Shown piece after piece: positions 33,535 through 42,931 of a stretch of 52,714 nucleotides of DNA. This stretch comes from Bryobacterales bacterium. Its GTDB lineage: Bacteria; Acidobacteriota; Terriglobia; Bryobacterales; Bryobacteraceae. The notes beneath the pieces are model-generated. The model was given only the letters and a program-made list of their open reading frames with translations, did no database searches and was not told where the DNA came from. Both the position numbers and the translations under genes were made by a program. Within the stretch, counting starts at the first letter, position 1, and every line of letters starts with the position of its first letter. The stretch spans positions 1 to 52,714 of the forward strand of contig PMSX01000258.1 of the NCBI GenBank assembly GCA_003167495.1. The letters are read 5' to 3'.

Positions 33535-36500
33535 CGATCAACCTCTTAAGTGCTTTGGCTTCGTCTGAGTTAGCAATCCGAATGAAGGCCGGTTCATCGA
33601 CATCGCGGAGGCTGTTCATAGCCTCCAAGTGGATATTGAGTGGTTTGAACTTGCCACGCTGAGGAGGCACATTGACGACGGAGCTATACGCGTTCTTCAC
33701 CGCGCGTTCCAACTGCTCGCGGTATTGAGCGGATGGCGCGAATTCACAGCCATACGCATCGAGCATCCATTTGACGATGGCATCTTGGGTCAAAGCGTCA
33801 CCATTTGCGTCACCCTGCGAGTCACGGACAGCCTCGACGGTGGACAGAGGCTTTCCGAGCGATGCAGCGGCAACGCCCATAAGGTAACCGCACAAGAGTC
33901 CCGGCATGGTGCGGCGCATCGCAGGCAGTGGCCAGCGCGTGACAGCGGCTGGATCGACCAGCCGGTCGAGATATTGGTGGAACTTGGCGAAGCGACCGAA
34001 GATGCTCCGATCACGCTCACTTTGGGGTGTTGGCACGAAAACGGAAATCCCAGGGAATCGCCGTCCGACGCGAGCGGAAGCCTGAATGTACTCGGCGACC
34101 AGTCGCGTGAAGCCGGCGAAGACGATTACATTGAAGCGGTCCACATCAACGCCGTGTCCGATGATGTTGGTCGTAACAACGCCTCGGATACGGGTGCTCG
34201 GCTCGCCGCCGCTGGTCATAGCTTTGAGTTCATCCATCGCCTCGATCATGTGCGACACATCCACTCCGCCATTGAACATTTCGAGCAGTAACTCGCCATG
34301 CTGTGGGCAGGTGTCTTGCAATTCGCGGCGGACTCGTGATTCAATCGCCTCGGCCACCTGGTCAGAACCTTTTCGCGTCAGGACGTAGGTGAGCGCGAGT
34401 TCGTATAAGAACACGAGTTGGTCAGTCTCCTGTTTCGTGAGTCCGGCGGTTCCATAAATGCTCGCCGCTGCGGTGGGATCTTTCGTGATCAGGTCACGGG
34501 CCTTTTGTATTTCTTGGTAGAAGATGGAGAGGGCTTTGGTAACGGCAGGCGTGTGCTTTCGTCCCACGCCGAGGAGTCCCACAAAGATTCGTCCGCATCG
34601 TTCTGGGTTTGGGTGGTAGTAGAACGAATCGTCAGAAGCGGGGCCATGCGCCGGGAACTGGCGTGAACCTCGGAGATAGAGTTCCCAGGCTTGGCGGGCG
34701 AAGTCCTGAATCGTTGCGGTTGCGCCGATGACCTTCCATGGCGCGGCGTTCAGGCTCTTGAACAGCGCAATGATGCCGGTTTCGTAATGAGCGTCGAACG
34801 TGCCGAGCTCCTCGTTGAGCAGGTGCAACTCGTCCTGGACGAGAATTGCGGGCGCTGGGTCGTGAAACGGCGGGTAGAAGACGCCAGTGCCCGCGCACAT
34901 TTTCGGGCGCTCGCCGCGGCTGAATGCGGCTGCGGCCTCGCAGATCTCGTTAGTCTTTCCAAAGCTCGCACCGTGTGCGCCACAGATCAGATCCACTCGA
35001 CCGAGCAAGTTTGAGAAGCGTTGATTTTGGCCAAGCAGGGCCAGCTTATCGACGGTAGAGACGATAACGGTCGGAAGGTAGCGATAGATGTCTTGGTCGG
35101 TGACATAGACAGGCAGGCGATCGGAGGCGGCGGAGCACGTTTTGGTGGCGCAATGATGCTCGATCAACTTGAGCGGCTCGTTGTACGAAAGGGTGACCGG
35201 CCCAGCACAGAGTGGGCATACGAAGATTCGCTTATATTTCGGGTCTACCCCCTGACGGCTGAAGCGCTGGTGCATTTCAGGCGAGATACTATTTGGCGTA
35301 ACGGTCGAGCCAACGAAATACCCGATGCTGAATCGAGCACCCTTAAACCCAGCATTCTTCCTCACGACCTCCGCACACGCAAGTGTCCGTGACAATCGTT
35401 GTAATTGTTGGAAGGTCAAGAGGCGGAGTGGAAAGCGAACGAAAGCTGTGTTGCCGAAGCGTTTTCCGCGAAGGCGGTCGAAGAAGGCCTGCCAGAGAAT
35501 AATACCCATGAAGGCTTCGGTCTTGCCACCGCCCGCCGCAAACCAAAGCAGATCAACCTGCCCGTCATCTTGTCGCTTCAACGCTGGATACTCCCGCGAA
35601 GCAAGCTCAGGCAGCAGCGATACGATGAATGCGATCTGGAAGAGACGCCAGCGTTGATGAGCCTTGTTCGCCATGCGCATCGATTCATTCATGAGGCAGA
35701 ATGCTCGAAGCACGTCGGGATAGGTGGCGTTTCTGAGTAGCGCGATCCCACGCTTGTAGCGGGCGATCTCGTTTCGAAATTCCTGACGCGATTGCTCTGC
35801 TTCGGTGCGCTCCAGACCGGAAAGGGTCGCAATTTTGGAGGTCCACTGTTGCCGGTCGTAGGTTTCCATATGCCGCGCCAGTGCATCGAGCAGCGGAAGT
35901 GGGTCGATCATCAGATCCGCGAACGTCGGATCGGCGTCGGCGAATTCCCGTGCCTCAAGCCGTGGCGTCTCAGTGATCGGTACGCTCTCCGCGATCAAGT
36001 CTATGGTTGAGTTATTCTCATCAATTTCCACCTGGGCATTGATTCCTACGCCTGGCATCCGGCGGTCGTATCTGAAACTGGCGGGCAACTCCTGAAAGAT
36101 AGTGGGCTTATGAACGGCCCTCGGAACCGCCACGGAAATTCGGACTCCATATAGATTAGGGTCCAAGAAATCGACCTGCGCTCGTCCCGGCATCGCCGTC
36201 TCGTTGATCACGCGAACGGCCAAGCGCACCTGACCCGGTTCGGTAGGCACATTGATCAGCCGGACGTCAACGGCTGCGTTCCAAGAAGAGGTAAACGGAT
36301 GCGGATGAGCGCGAGCGGTCGTCGGGCCAAAAGCGACTTCGGTCGCGAGCTCTGCCTCAGACGCGCGGATATCATGGCGTGAAGAATAGAGGGATTGGTC
36401 TGCTGAGTCGGCAGCCGTGAGCCGGATCTGAGTTGCGACATTGATGCGTTGTCGTTTGAAACGCAACAAGTCCGCCACGGTGACGGCAACTTCAAACGGC

Positions 36501-36949
36501 GCAATCTGAAGCCGCCGCCATGCTGGCACAAGGGCCTGCGACTTGGTGGTTGGTGCTTGTCCAGCCGCACGGTCTCGTTGCCATGTGCCGAACTGCTTTT
36601 GCTCCGACCAGCTAGGAACCACTCGTACATAAACATTCAGTTGGAGGGTGACGGCGAGGGTTTCACGGGCCGCAAGCGACACTCTGTCCGCCATGAACTC
36701 CAGTCCTAGGGAGGTTAATTCGAAGGCAGAGTCTTTTGGAAGATCGTCGATCTGGGCGTCGGGGTCGGTGTCATCCGCCGGAGGTGCAACCACGGGAAGG
36801 TCGTGCGGTGTGAGGAACCCGGAAAGGACATGCTCCTGTGGTCGGGTATTGACGATTCGAGCGCTGTCGTCACCGATCCCTTTCGCGCGCGTGCGGATGT
36901 TTTCCGCGAGAGCACGAGCAAAACGGTTATAGACTTGATCGTCGATCAC
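33527..36949 (-). CDS. drmA: DISARM helicase DrmA
   Basis: 1140 residues. A beta-rich N-terminal region (1-350) precedes the helicase core. Motif I is LLWFAAGGGKTEAFMG (about 467-482), motif II is LVQDELHLLNEELGTF (DELH), motif III is IGATATIQDF, motif V is NIIGHGVDVDRFNVIV and motif VI is IQASARVGR. A Cys cluster (CPLCAGPV ... HHCATKTC) sits between lobes. In known DISARM systems the DrmAB complex loads on DNA ends and is required for restriction. The gene follows the DrmE-like gene with a 6-nt gap and overlaps drmB. Confidence 0.88.
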   Translation of the reverse strand: MIDDQVYNRFARALAENIRTRAKGIGDDSARIVNTRPQEHVLSGFLTPHDLPVVAPPADDTDPDAQIDDLPKDSAFELTSLGLEFMADRVSLAARETLAVTLQLNVYVRVVPSWSEQKQFGTWQRDRAAGQAPTTKSQALVPAWRRLQIAPFEVAVTVADLLRFKRQRINVATQIRLTAADSADQSLYSSRHDIRASEAELATEVAFGPTTARAHPHPFTSSWNAAVDVRLINVPTEPGQVRLAVRVINETAMPGRAQVDFLDPNLYGVRISVAVPRAVHKPTIFQELPASFRYDRRMPGVGINAQVEIDENNSTIDLIAESVPITETPRLEAREFADADPTFADLMIDPLPLLDALARHMETYDRQQWTSKIATLSGLERTEAEQSRQEFRNEIARYKRGIALLRNATYPDVLRAFCLMNESMRMANKAHQRWRLFQIAFIVSLLPELASREYPALKRQDDGQVDLLWFAAGGGKTEAFMGIILWQAFFDRLRGKRFGNTAFVRFPLRLLTFQQLQRLSRTLACAEVVRKNAGFKGARFSIGYFVGSTVTPNSISPEMHQRFSRQGVDPKYKRIFVCPLCAGPVTLSYNEPLKLIEHHCATKTCSAASDRLPVYVTDQDIYRYLPTVIVSTVDKLALLGQNQRFSNLLGRVDLICGAHGASFGKTNEICEAAAAFSRGERPKMCAGTGVFYPPFHDPAPAILVQDELHLLNEELGTFDAHYETGIIALFKSLNAAPWKVIGATATIQDFARQAWELYLRGSRQFPAHGPASDDSFYYHPNPERCGRIFVGLLGVGRKHTPAVTKALSIFYQEIQKARDLITKDPTAAASIYGTAGLTKQETDQLVFLYELALTYVLTRKGSDQVAEAIESRVRRELQDTCPQHGELLLEMFNGGVDVSHMIEAMDELKAMTSGGEPSTRIRGVVTTNIIGHGVDVDRFNVIVFAGFTRLVAEYIQASARVGRRFPGISVFVPTPQSERDRSIFGRFAKFHQYLDRLVDPAAVTRWPLPAMRRTMPGLLCGYLMGVAAASLGKPLSTVEAVRDSQGDANGDALTQDAIVKWMLDAYGCEFAPSAQYREQLERAVKNAYSSVVNVPPQRGKFKPLNIHLEAMNSLRDVDEPAFIRIANSDEAKALKRLIDG

Positions 36950-36955
36950 GTTGCC

Positions 36956-39199
36956 TCACTGTGTAAAGGGTATGACATCATCTACCACTGCGACTCGCGC
37001 CGCTTCAAGCAGCATCTTCGCTTGGAGTCCCCACTCGCGTTCCATACGTGCGACTGTCACTGGATCAAGTCGGCTCAGATAAGCACCACGGATGGCTCTG
37101 GCGAGTTGTCTCCCGATCTTGCGGTGATCCACCCGCAAACGATGAATATCGGCAAACCATTGCTTCAATACGTCCTCGGGCAAGGCGATGCCGAGGGCGG
37201 ACGCAAAAGCGAGGAACACCGGGAGCGTATCGGGAATTCCGCAGTCGTCCTCGGCAGAAGAAGGTAGCCACGAGTTAACCGTCGTGACATGGACGCAGAC
37301 GCCCGCAGTTTCGAGCTCTCGTTTGATCGTCGTGGCCGAAATAGCCGTTTGCGCCCGAACTAGTCTGATCATATTGATCCACGAAGATCGCGTGCTGCTG
37401 CCCTGCCGAAACTTGCCCTGGTCGAGAAGGCGAAGCAACTTCTCGGAGAAGGCGGCGCGTTCATCGTCGTGAAGTAGCACAACCTGGTCTCCCACCGAGA
37501 GGTCCTTGGCTGTCACGCTTTGAAGTTGAAGCCGTTTTCTCCCCAACACCTCGAATCGAGCGTTCGCGGGAACCTGTCGGGCGGAGCCGTCTGCAAAGCA
37601 GATACACACATACAGCGGCTTGCCGGGGGTTTCCGGATTCGTCGCAAAACTGGCCGAAGTGTGGCGCTCAGGAAAGAGCGATGACAAAGAGATGGGGTCG
37701 CTCGATGGACACGCGTGAGGTTCCAGCAACTCAGTTAAAGTGCGCAGGGACTCAACCGCCCCTGGCGGTAAGTCCAAGACCGCACTGAAACGGCGCTCAC
37801 TGTCCCAGACCGCGACTCGCGCTTCAATCGGATCAACGATCAGCTTGCGCTTTTTCGCTCGGCTAGCAAACAGCATATCGATCGTGTTGGTGCCAAAATA
37901 GCCTGCGGTGATGCAGGTGTCGTAGGGCATGCTGGGCCAAGGGCTGAAAACGGTGATGACGTGAATGCCGAGTTGAAACAGCTCCGACGGCTCGACGCCA
38001 AGTTCGGTTGAAATCGCTGCGCGAAGGTCGTCCGCAGCGGCGTCGGAGCGCACGATGATCAGCACCGTACGAGAACCACTGTCATGCAAAGCGGCATCGA
38101 TGACCGCCTGACGGCGTTCCTGCCGGAGTTCGGACGCGGCCGACTCTTCGGCTATCAGTCGTCGGACCTCGGACAGGAGTTCCAGTTCCTCGCCGGGCAG
38201 CCGAGATGTCATGTCGGCGCACAGTGTTTCGAAGGCTGCGGCTTCTCTTGGGGTGCCATGAACGAGAGACTGACGCGTTGCCCACCACGTCCGTTTGGCC
38301 TGAACCACCAAGCGTTCAAGCAACGCGGAGCGTGTGTCCAAGCCGTCCAAAGCGAAGGAGAGCTGGCGCTCACGCAGCGGACGGTCTCGATTGACGAGTT
38401 TCACTTCAAATGATGACACTGGGATCGGTGCTGAGAAAACCGTTGTCGCTAGAGCCGGTGGATTGAGGGCTCCAGTGAGCACTAGGTCTGCGGGGCTTGA
38501 AGCCAGAATCAGCATCGGCACCGAGGGCGAGATGTGCGAAAGAAAGAATTCTACAGACCGGGTCAGTTGTCGTCCGCGAATGTTTTGAACATTCACGAGA
38601 ACAAGATCAAGGCCGTCAAATTCGCGTACCAATTGGCGGGTTACTTCTGCCTTGGCTGGTACGAGTATTCGCGGGCGAGGCGCATGGCGCGGAGCAAACT
38701 TGCCAATGGAGCCGCGGTTGCCCGCTTTGATCTGCCCCGTCTCCGTTACCCGGTCAATCGAGATGTAGGATGACGCGGGCAAGATCAATGACCCGATTTT
38801 GCTTCGGCGGCGGTCAAGCGCTTGTTCCCAATCCTGGTAGAGATCGCTACGCCCCCAAGCCCCGTTGGCAATCCTCAATCGTCCTGTTCGGGCTTTCTGT
38901 CTTTCCGTTTGGGCAGTCTGGGCTTCGTAAAGAGGTTGGGAAAGCAACTCAAAATCGGAGCCGAAGAACGGAAACAGCCCGATGCGCGGTGTAATTGGCA
39001 ACGAGTTCACCCGTCCAGGCCATTTGAGGTGCAGATGAGAGGCGAGCAGGGCAACCGACGGAATATGGTGCCATAACGACAATACGGGTATTCTGGAGCG
39101 GCTCGAGACCGCACGCTCTGCGATATCCAGCAGTTGCAACAGAACAGCGTCGTCTGGGGCCTCCGTTCCGGGCGACTGCGCAATGGCTGCTTGCGACAT
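36956..39199 (-). CDS. DrmE-like DISARM protein
   Basis: 747 residues without helicase or nuclease motifs I can recognise. The N-terminal half has alternating strand/helix segments (PRILVPAKAEV; FDGLDLVLVNVQ; VPMLILASSP), like a Rossmann-type or degenerate P-loop fold. The middle repeats this (RTVLIIVRSDAAADDLRAA; YDTCITAGYFGT). The C-terminal third has KDLSVGDQVVLLHDDERAAF and a helical tail. Position directly before drmA, size and this layout fit DrmE of class 2 DISARM, whose biochemical role is unknown. The assignment rests on context and general resemblance, not on a decisive motif. It lies one base after the methyltransferase stop. Confidence 0.55.
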   Translation of the reverse strand: MSQAAIAQSPGTEAPDDAVLLQLLDIAERAVSSRSRIPVLSLWHHIPSVALLASHLHLKWPGRVNSLPITPRIGLFPFFGSDFELLSQPLYEAQTAQTERQKARTGRLRIANGAWGRSDLYQDWEQALDRRRSKIGSLILPASSYISIDRVTETGQIKAGNRGSIGKFAPRHAPRPRILVPAKAEVTRQLVREFDGLDLVLVNVQNIRGRQLTRSVEFFLSHISPSVPMLILASSPADLVLTGALNPPALATTVFSAPIPVSSFEVKLVNRDRPLRERQLSFALDGLDTRSALLERLVVQAKRTWWATRQSLVHGTPREAAAFETLCADMTSRLPGEELELLSEVRRLIAEESAASELRQERRQAVIDAALHDSGSRTVLIIVRSDAAADDLRAAISTELGVEPSELFQLGIHVITVFSPWPSMPYDTCITAGYFGTNTIDMLFASRAKKRKLIVDPIEARVAVWDSERRFSAVLDLPPGAVESLRTLTELLEPHACPSSDPISLSSLFPERHTSASFATNPETPGKPLYVCICFADGSARQVPANARFEVLGRKRLQLQSVTAKDLSVGDQVVLLHDDERAAFSEKLLRLLDQGKFRQGSSTRSSWINMIRLVRAQTAISATTIKRELETAGVCVHVTTVNSWLPSSAEDDCGIPDTLPVFLAFASALGIALPEDVLKQWFADIHRLRVDHRKIGRQLARAIRGAYLSRLDPVTVARMEREWGLQAKMLLEAARVAVVDDVIPFTQ

Positions 39200-39200
39200 C

Positions 39201-40781
39201 TTAGGCAGTACCTTCCCTTGCGCTGGCGACTCTTTTGTTTCCGTCCACGACCGAGCGGTCGGCGATTGCGGTCGCGGCTTCTGTGTCGCCCAACAGCAGC
39301 AGTGAGATTGCTTGATGGTAAGTCTTCCGAGAACCTGCTATGCGTTTCGGGGCAAGGAGCCGAAGCCCTGAAATGTCGTGTGGCTCTAACTTCGTGAGCC
39401 CGTCCGGATAACATCGCAATTGCGCACGGACTTGCCGACGAGTCTCGCTCGACAACAAAGACAGCGCCCAGGCAGCTTGTTCATTCATGCCCATCCGTTT
39501 CTTGGCCGTGACGACGTAGAGTGTGTTGGTGGCTGCAAGGCTGCGCATGGACCGCAGTGCCAGCCATGGGCCGACGCTTGTCATGCCACTCATGAACCCC
39601 ATTCCAAACCGAATTCCAGGGACCTCGTACCAAGGATCTCTATTGCGGAGTTTGTAGCCGTCCAGGTTGCAGACTTTTTCGCCTTGCTTCAGATAAGCGC
39701 GTACGGCGCTGCTTCTCAGCGCGTGAGCATCAGGGCTAAAGAGCCAGATCCGTTCGTCTGCGCGCATCAGGCGCTCCCAAATCGGCTTGGTCATTTGGGA
39801 GGCCATCAAGTGGCGCGCCTTTGAGACAACAGGGCGAAGAGCAGTTGTGGGTAGATTGTGTTCAAGACGCTGAGATTCTGTCAGCAGGAAGTAGTTCACG
39901 TCTCCCGTGACGCAGCCTATGCCGACGGAGAACAAATCACCAAATAAGCTGGCCGAGGAATTGGCGGCAACCGTCGCGTAAGCTTTAGTCGAGGCGCTGT
40001 GAGGAATGGAACGGGTGAGTGCTGATATTAGGGAGGCTGCGGTCGAATGGTTAATCCGACCTGCGTGCTCCGGCACCTGCAAATACCCCTTGGCGACGAG
40101 GACGACTCGACCTTCCCTGACGCCGGGGAAGAGCGGCTCTTGCGAACGGTGCACCTCAACCGATTTGAAGGACGTAAGTACCTTCTCGCGAAGTTGCCGC
40201 GCGTAGAGCGCGTAGTCCCAGGCGGCGGGCAACACAAAGGCGATGCTGCCTTCGCGTTTCAGAAGGCTTAAGCAGGCCGACAGAAAGGCGCACCAATAGT
40301 TCGAACGCAGTGCAAAGGTCGGATCTTCGGATTGGTGGAAACGTTGCACGCTCCGTTGGAGATCATGTTCAAGCTTGCACAGCGCGACGTAGGGTGGATT
40401 GGCAACGATTTTCGTAAACCGCTTATCTGTAGAAGCGCACCACTCAAAAAAATCGACGCCACGAACTGTGGTTGCTGCGCTGTCTTCAGCACTGGGATGA
40501 ACATCTATGTCAACGCCAACGATGCGGCTCTTGCCAAGGCCGTTTTTGCGGAGTGCCGATATGAACGCGCCCGGGCCCATGCACGGGTCAAGCCAAAGGT
40601 CGTTCGGGTCAGGGTCGATGGCGCGAACCATCGCGTCTGCGAGCAGCTCTGGTGTGTAGACCTTGCATTCGGAAGGTGGCAATGACCACAGTCCATTTGG
40701 CCGCGCAGCGGAGAAGGCTGGAGAGCCTCGACTCGACAGAGCTTGCACACTGCCCGCTAACCGTATTGAGTGCAAGCTCAT
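39201..40781 (-). CDS. N6-adenine DNA methyltransferase of the DISARM operon
   Basis: 526 residues. The AdoMet site is WLDPCMGPGAF (about 63-73) and the catalytic motif is IVANPPYVAL (NPPY at 128-131), which together mark an N6-adenine (or N4-cytosine) class methyltransferase. The C-terminal half looks like a target-recognition domain and resembles type II enzymes of the Eco57I/TaqI style without a nuclease. In DISARM the methylase marks host DNA as self. It overlaps the RHH gene stop by ATGA. Its combination with a DrmE-like protein is unusual, because class 2 DISARM normally pairs DrmE with a C5-cytosine methylase. Confidence 0.85.
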   Translation of the reverse strand: MSLHSIRLAGSVQALSSRGSPAFSAARPNGLWSLPPSECKVYTPELLADAMVRAIDPDPNDLWLDPCMGPGAFISALRKNGLGKSRIVGVDIDVHPSAEDSAATTVRGVDFFEWCASTDKRFTKIVANPPYVALCKLEHDLQRSVQRFHQSEDPTFALRSNYWCAFLSACLSLLKREGSIAFVLPAAWDYALYARQLREKVLTSFKSVEVHRSQEPLFPGVREGRVVLVAKGYLQVPEHAGRINHSTAASLISALTRSIPHSASTKAYATVAANSSASLFGDLFSVGIGCVTGDVNYFLLTESQRLEHNLPTTALRPVVSKARHLMASQMTKPIWERLMRADERIWLFSPDAHALRSSAVRAYLKQGEKVCNLDGYKLRNRDPWYEVPGIRFGMGFMSGMTSVGPWLALRSMRSLAATNTLYVVTAKKRMGMNEQAAWALSLLSSETRRQVRAQLRCYPDGLTKLEPHDISGLRLLAPKRIAGSRKTYHQAISLLLLGDTEAATAIADRSVVDGNKRVASAREGTA

Positions 40782-41032
40782 CTCGCTCGTTTTTCCTTCA
40801 TCAGGCGAAACGAGTTCTGGAGAAGATCAACCATGCTCATGCCGTGCTGCACGGCATAGAGCTTGAACTCGCGGTGAAAGGTCTCCGGTACGCGGAAGTT
40901 CATGGGCGTGAGGGCTGCCGTCCCCTGCTTGTCGAGATTGGGGATCGAAATCACGGAGCCTTGGCTGTGGGTCTTTTCGACCTTCCTCCGAGATGGTGCT
41001 TTGGTCATAGGCTTGGCTACCTTTCGCTGCAT
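40778..41032 (-). CDS. Ribbon-helix-helix regulator leading the DISARM operon
   Basis: 84 residues. A basic disordered N terminus is followed by a compact strand-helix-helix: TPMNFRVPETFHREFKLYAV, then QHGMSMVDLLQNSFRLMKE. The MNFRVP strand and the MSMVDLL turn are typical of ribbon-helix-helix (ParG/Arc-like) DNA-binding proteins. It is the first gene of the DISARM operon and overlaps the methyltransferase start by 4 nt. Three tandem 8-bp repeats overlap the promoter just upstream, the usual operator form for such proteins. It probably represses the operon until needed. Confidence 0.7.
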   Translation of the reverse strand: MQRKVAKPMTKAPSRRKVEKTHSQGSVISIPNLDKQGTAALTPMNFRVPETFHREFKLYAVQHGMSMVDLLQNSFRLMKEKRAR

Positions 41033-41043
41033 GTTGTGTTTAG

Positions 41044-41077
41044 GTTATAGCAGAATAACGAAAGAACGCAATAACGA
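41044..41077 (-). promoter_or_regulatory. DISARM operon promoter overlapped by tandem 8-bp operator repeats
   Basis: On the minus strand TTGCGT (41071-41066), a 16-nt spacer and TATAAC (41049-41044) form a good sigma-70 type promoter 11 nt from the ATG at 41032. On the plus strand AATAACGA (41054-41061), AAGAACGC (41062-41069) and AATAACGA (41070-41077) are head-to-tail repeats covering the -35 and spacer. Ribbon-helix-helix repressors often bind such arrays. Confidence 0.55.
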
Positions 41078-41251
41078 CGCTCAGCCGCCCACCCGGCAAG
41101 TCACGCATTGCCGCATGCAGGGTCCACGGGGTGCAGTTCCGAGTGGTGCATCATCCCCCTGACCTTTTTTGTTGTCAAGCCTGCCGGTGTGCTCGTATAA
41201 CGGCATCACGCCAAACAACGCAAGCATTTTAGGCTTGGGGGCTGCAGCGAA

Positions 41252-41695
41252 ATGTCGATAAGCGGTGATGGTTCGGGCGACCGGCTGGAACGCGACAGAC
41301 CCAACTGGCTTCCGCTCGAACGGCAATTGGAGAGCGCTGGGCACGCCGACGTCCAAAGCCTCTGTGCTTCGTTTATGTGGGTTCGGCGAGGACACGGAAT
41401 CGAATTTTATAAGCATGTAGACACCGGACGATATTTGCTTTTGGATTCAGACCAAAATTGTTGGCGGTATGGAAGTCAACGGTTTGAACCCGCTAACTTT
41501 GAGCGGCAGTTGGCAGATGCCTTGGCAAGTGAACGGCATCGAGAACAAAAGGCACATAAGGCTGGCCAAACGCATTCGTTAGGCATTCCGGCCATGTGTG
41601 CTAACCATGGGAGGAACGATTCATGGACGAAACTTCCGAACCCCGCGAGCAAATACAGGCTAAGCCTTTGCTCTTCGATGAATTGCGCGGTTTGA
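41252..41695 (+). CDS. Hypothetical protein upstream of the YhcG nuclease
   Basis: 147 residues as read, but the last quarter overlaps the next gene by 73 nt in another frame and looks random. The convincing part is about 20-105: LPLERQLESAGHADVQSLC, MWVRRGHGIEFYKHVDTGRYLLLDSDQNCWRYG. This resembles short uncharacterised proteins with a YKH...RYLxLD pattern. The true gene may originally have ended near the start of the nuclease gene. Function unknown. Confidence 0.4.
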   Translation: MSISGDGSGDRLERDRPNWLPLERQLESAGHADVQSLCASFMWVRRGHGIEFYKHVDTGRYLLLDSDQNCWRYGSQRFEPANFERQLADALASERHREQKAHKAGQTHSLGIPAMCANHGRNDSWTKLPNPASKYRLSLCSSMNCAV

Positions 41696-42690
41696 TCTTG
41701 GGGGCAAGAGAAAGAGTTGCTCGCGCTGTCAACAAAGAGTTGGTGCTGCTCTACTGGAGCGTTGGTCGGCGCATTCGTGAGGATTTGCTTGGCGCGGACC
41801 GTGCCAAATACGGAGAGGGAATTGTCTCGACACTGTCGAGACAATTGGCGGCTGAATTTGGAACCGGCTTCAGTCGTCCTAATTTGTTTAGTATGTTGCG
41901 CTTTGCCGAGTTGTGGGCCAACGAGGATGCCGTCGTCAAGCTCGCAGATCGCCTCAGTTGGAGCCACTTTCGCGAACTCCTCTCCATCGAACAGCCGCTT
42001 CGCCGTGAATTTTATGTAGAGATGTGTGCCCGGGAAGGCTGGTCAGTGCGAACTCTTCGCAATCGGCTGCAGGGCATGATGTATGAGAGAACGCTTGTGT
42101 CGCAGCAGCCGGAAGGCGTGATTCGACAAGAGTTGGCTCGGCTCCGCGAAGAAGATCGCATGAGCCCCGATTTGGTTTTTCGTGATCCCTATTTGCTCGA
42201 TTTTCTAGGACTGGCTGATACTTACTCTGAAAGAGACTTCGAAAGCGCCATTCTGAAAGAGCTTGAGCGATTCCTTCTTGAGTTGGGCGGCGATTTCAGT
42301 TTCGTCGCGAGGCAAAAACGGATGTCAATCGGCGCCCAGGACTTTTATCTGGACCTGCTGTTTTACCACCGATCGCTTCAGCGGCTCGTTGCCATCGAGC
42401 TAAAGCTCGGCCGATTCGAAGCAGCCTTCAAAGGGCAAATGGAGCTTTACTTGCGATGGCTCGAAAAATATGAGCGCAAGGAGGCCGAAGAATCACCTTT
42501 GGGGCTGATTCTGTGCAGTGAAAAGGATCACGAGCAGATTGAACTGCTGGAGCTGAACAAAGGCGAAATTCGGGTGGCGGAATACCTACTTCAACTTCCG
42601 GAGCGCCAGCTTTTAGAAGCAAAATTGGCGGACGCCGTCAGGCGAGCTGAAGAATCCGTTCGGCAGAAGCTTGAATCAGAATCGGGCTGA
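41623..42690 (+). CDS. PDDEXK nuclease domain protein (YhcG / DUF1016 family)
   Basis: 355 residues. The N-terminal DUF1016 helical domain contains LLYWSVGRRIRED, the FSRPNLFSMLRFAELW helix, and LSWSHFRELLSIEQPLRREFY. The C-terminal PDDEXK nuclease domain has FYLDLLFYHRSLQRLVAIELKLG, with the metal-binding Asp and the ExK. A GGAGG site lies directly before the ATG. Family members are common in defence islands and mobile elements as stand-alone nucleases. It is the only gene of its kind here, between the divergent DISARM operon and the SSB/ArdC block. Confidence 0.9.
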   Translation: MDETSEPREQIQAKPLLFDELRGLILGARERVARAVNKELVLLYWSVGRRIREDLLGADRAKYGEGIVSTLSRQLAAEFGTGFSRPNLFSMLRFAELWANEDAVVKLADRLSWSHFRELLSIEQPLRREFYVEMCAREGWSVRTLRNRLQGMMYERTLVSQQPEGVIRQELARLREEDRMSPDLVFRDPYLLDFLGLADTYSERDFESAILKELERFLLELGGDFSFVARQKRMSIGAQDFYLDLLFYHRSLQRLVAIELKLGRFEAAFKGQMELYLRWLEKYERKEAEESPLGLILCSEKDHEQIELLELNKGEIRVAEYLLQLPERQLLEAKLADAVRRAEESVRQKLESESG

Positions 42691-42799
42691 ACCGGTACTT
42701 CTCATTTCGTGAGCCACGATCCACCGCGCACCGTTGCGTCGTCGTTTGTGATCCCAGAAGCCCGTCCCTTTCTTGGAAACGCAAACCGGGTCGCACACC

Positions 42800-42931
42800 T
42801 CAGTCTGGCAAGTATCGCGCCTCAGCACACTTGCGGCAAACGCTGTGCAGATCAGCCCCGGGCACATCTGCCAACGTAGGCCCCGAAATCTCTTCCAGTT
42901 CAAAACGAAGATCCTTCCAAGCAGATCGCAC
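42800..42931 (-). CDS. Small Cys-pair ORF, possible remnant
   Basis: The 42691-43258 gap has no plus-strand gene. On the minus strand a 43-codon frame starting at GTG reads like coding sequence: WKDLRFELEEISGPTLADVP, then HSVCRKCAEARYLPD with one C-x2-C pair. Just upstream, another minus frame reads KFKERYQRWLNIRQ, so the two may be parts of one frameshifted gene. It could equally be a genuine small protein. No family recognised. Confidence 0.3.
   Translation of the reverse strand: MRSAWKDLRFELEEISGPTLADVPGADLHSVCRKCAEARYLPD

Noticed and set aside
33629..34291. 220-codon plus-strand frame inside drmA
   Set aside because: Antisense shadow of the helicase C-terminal lobe with motifs V and VI.
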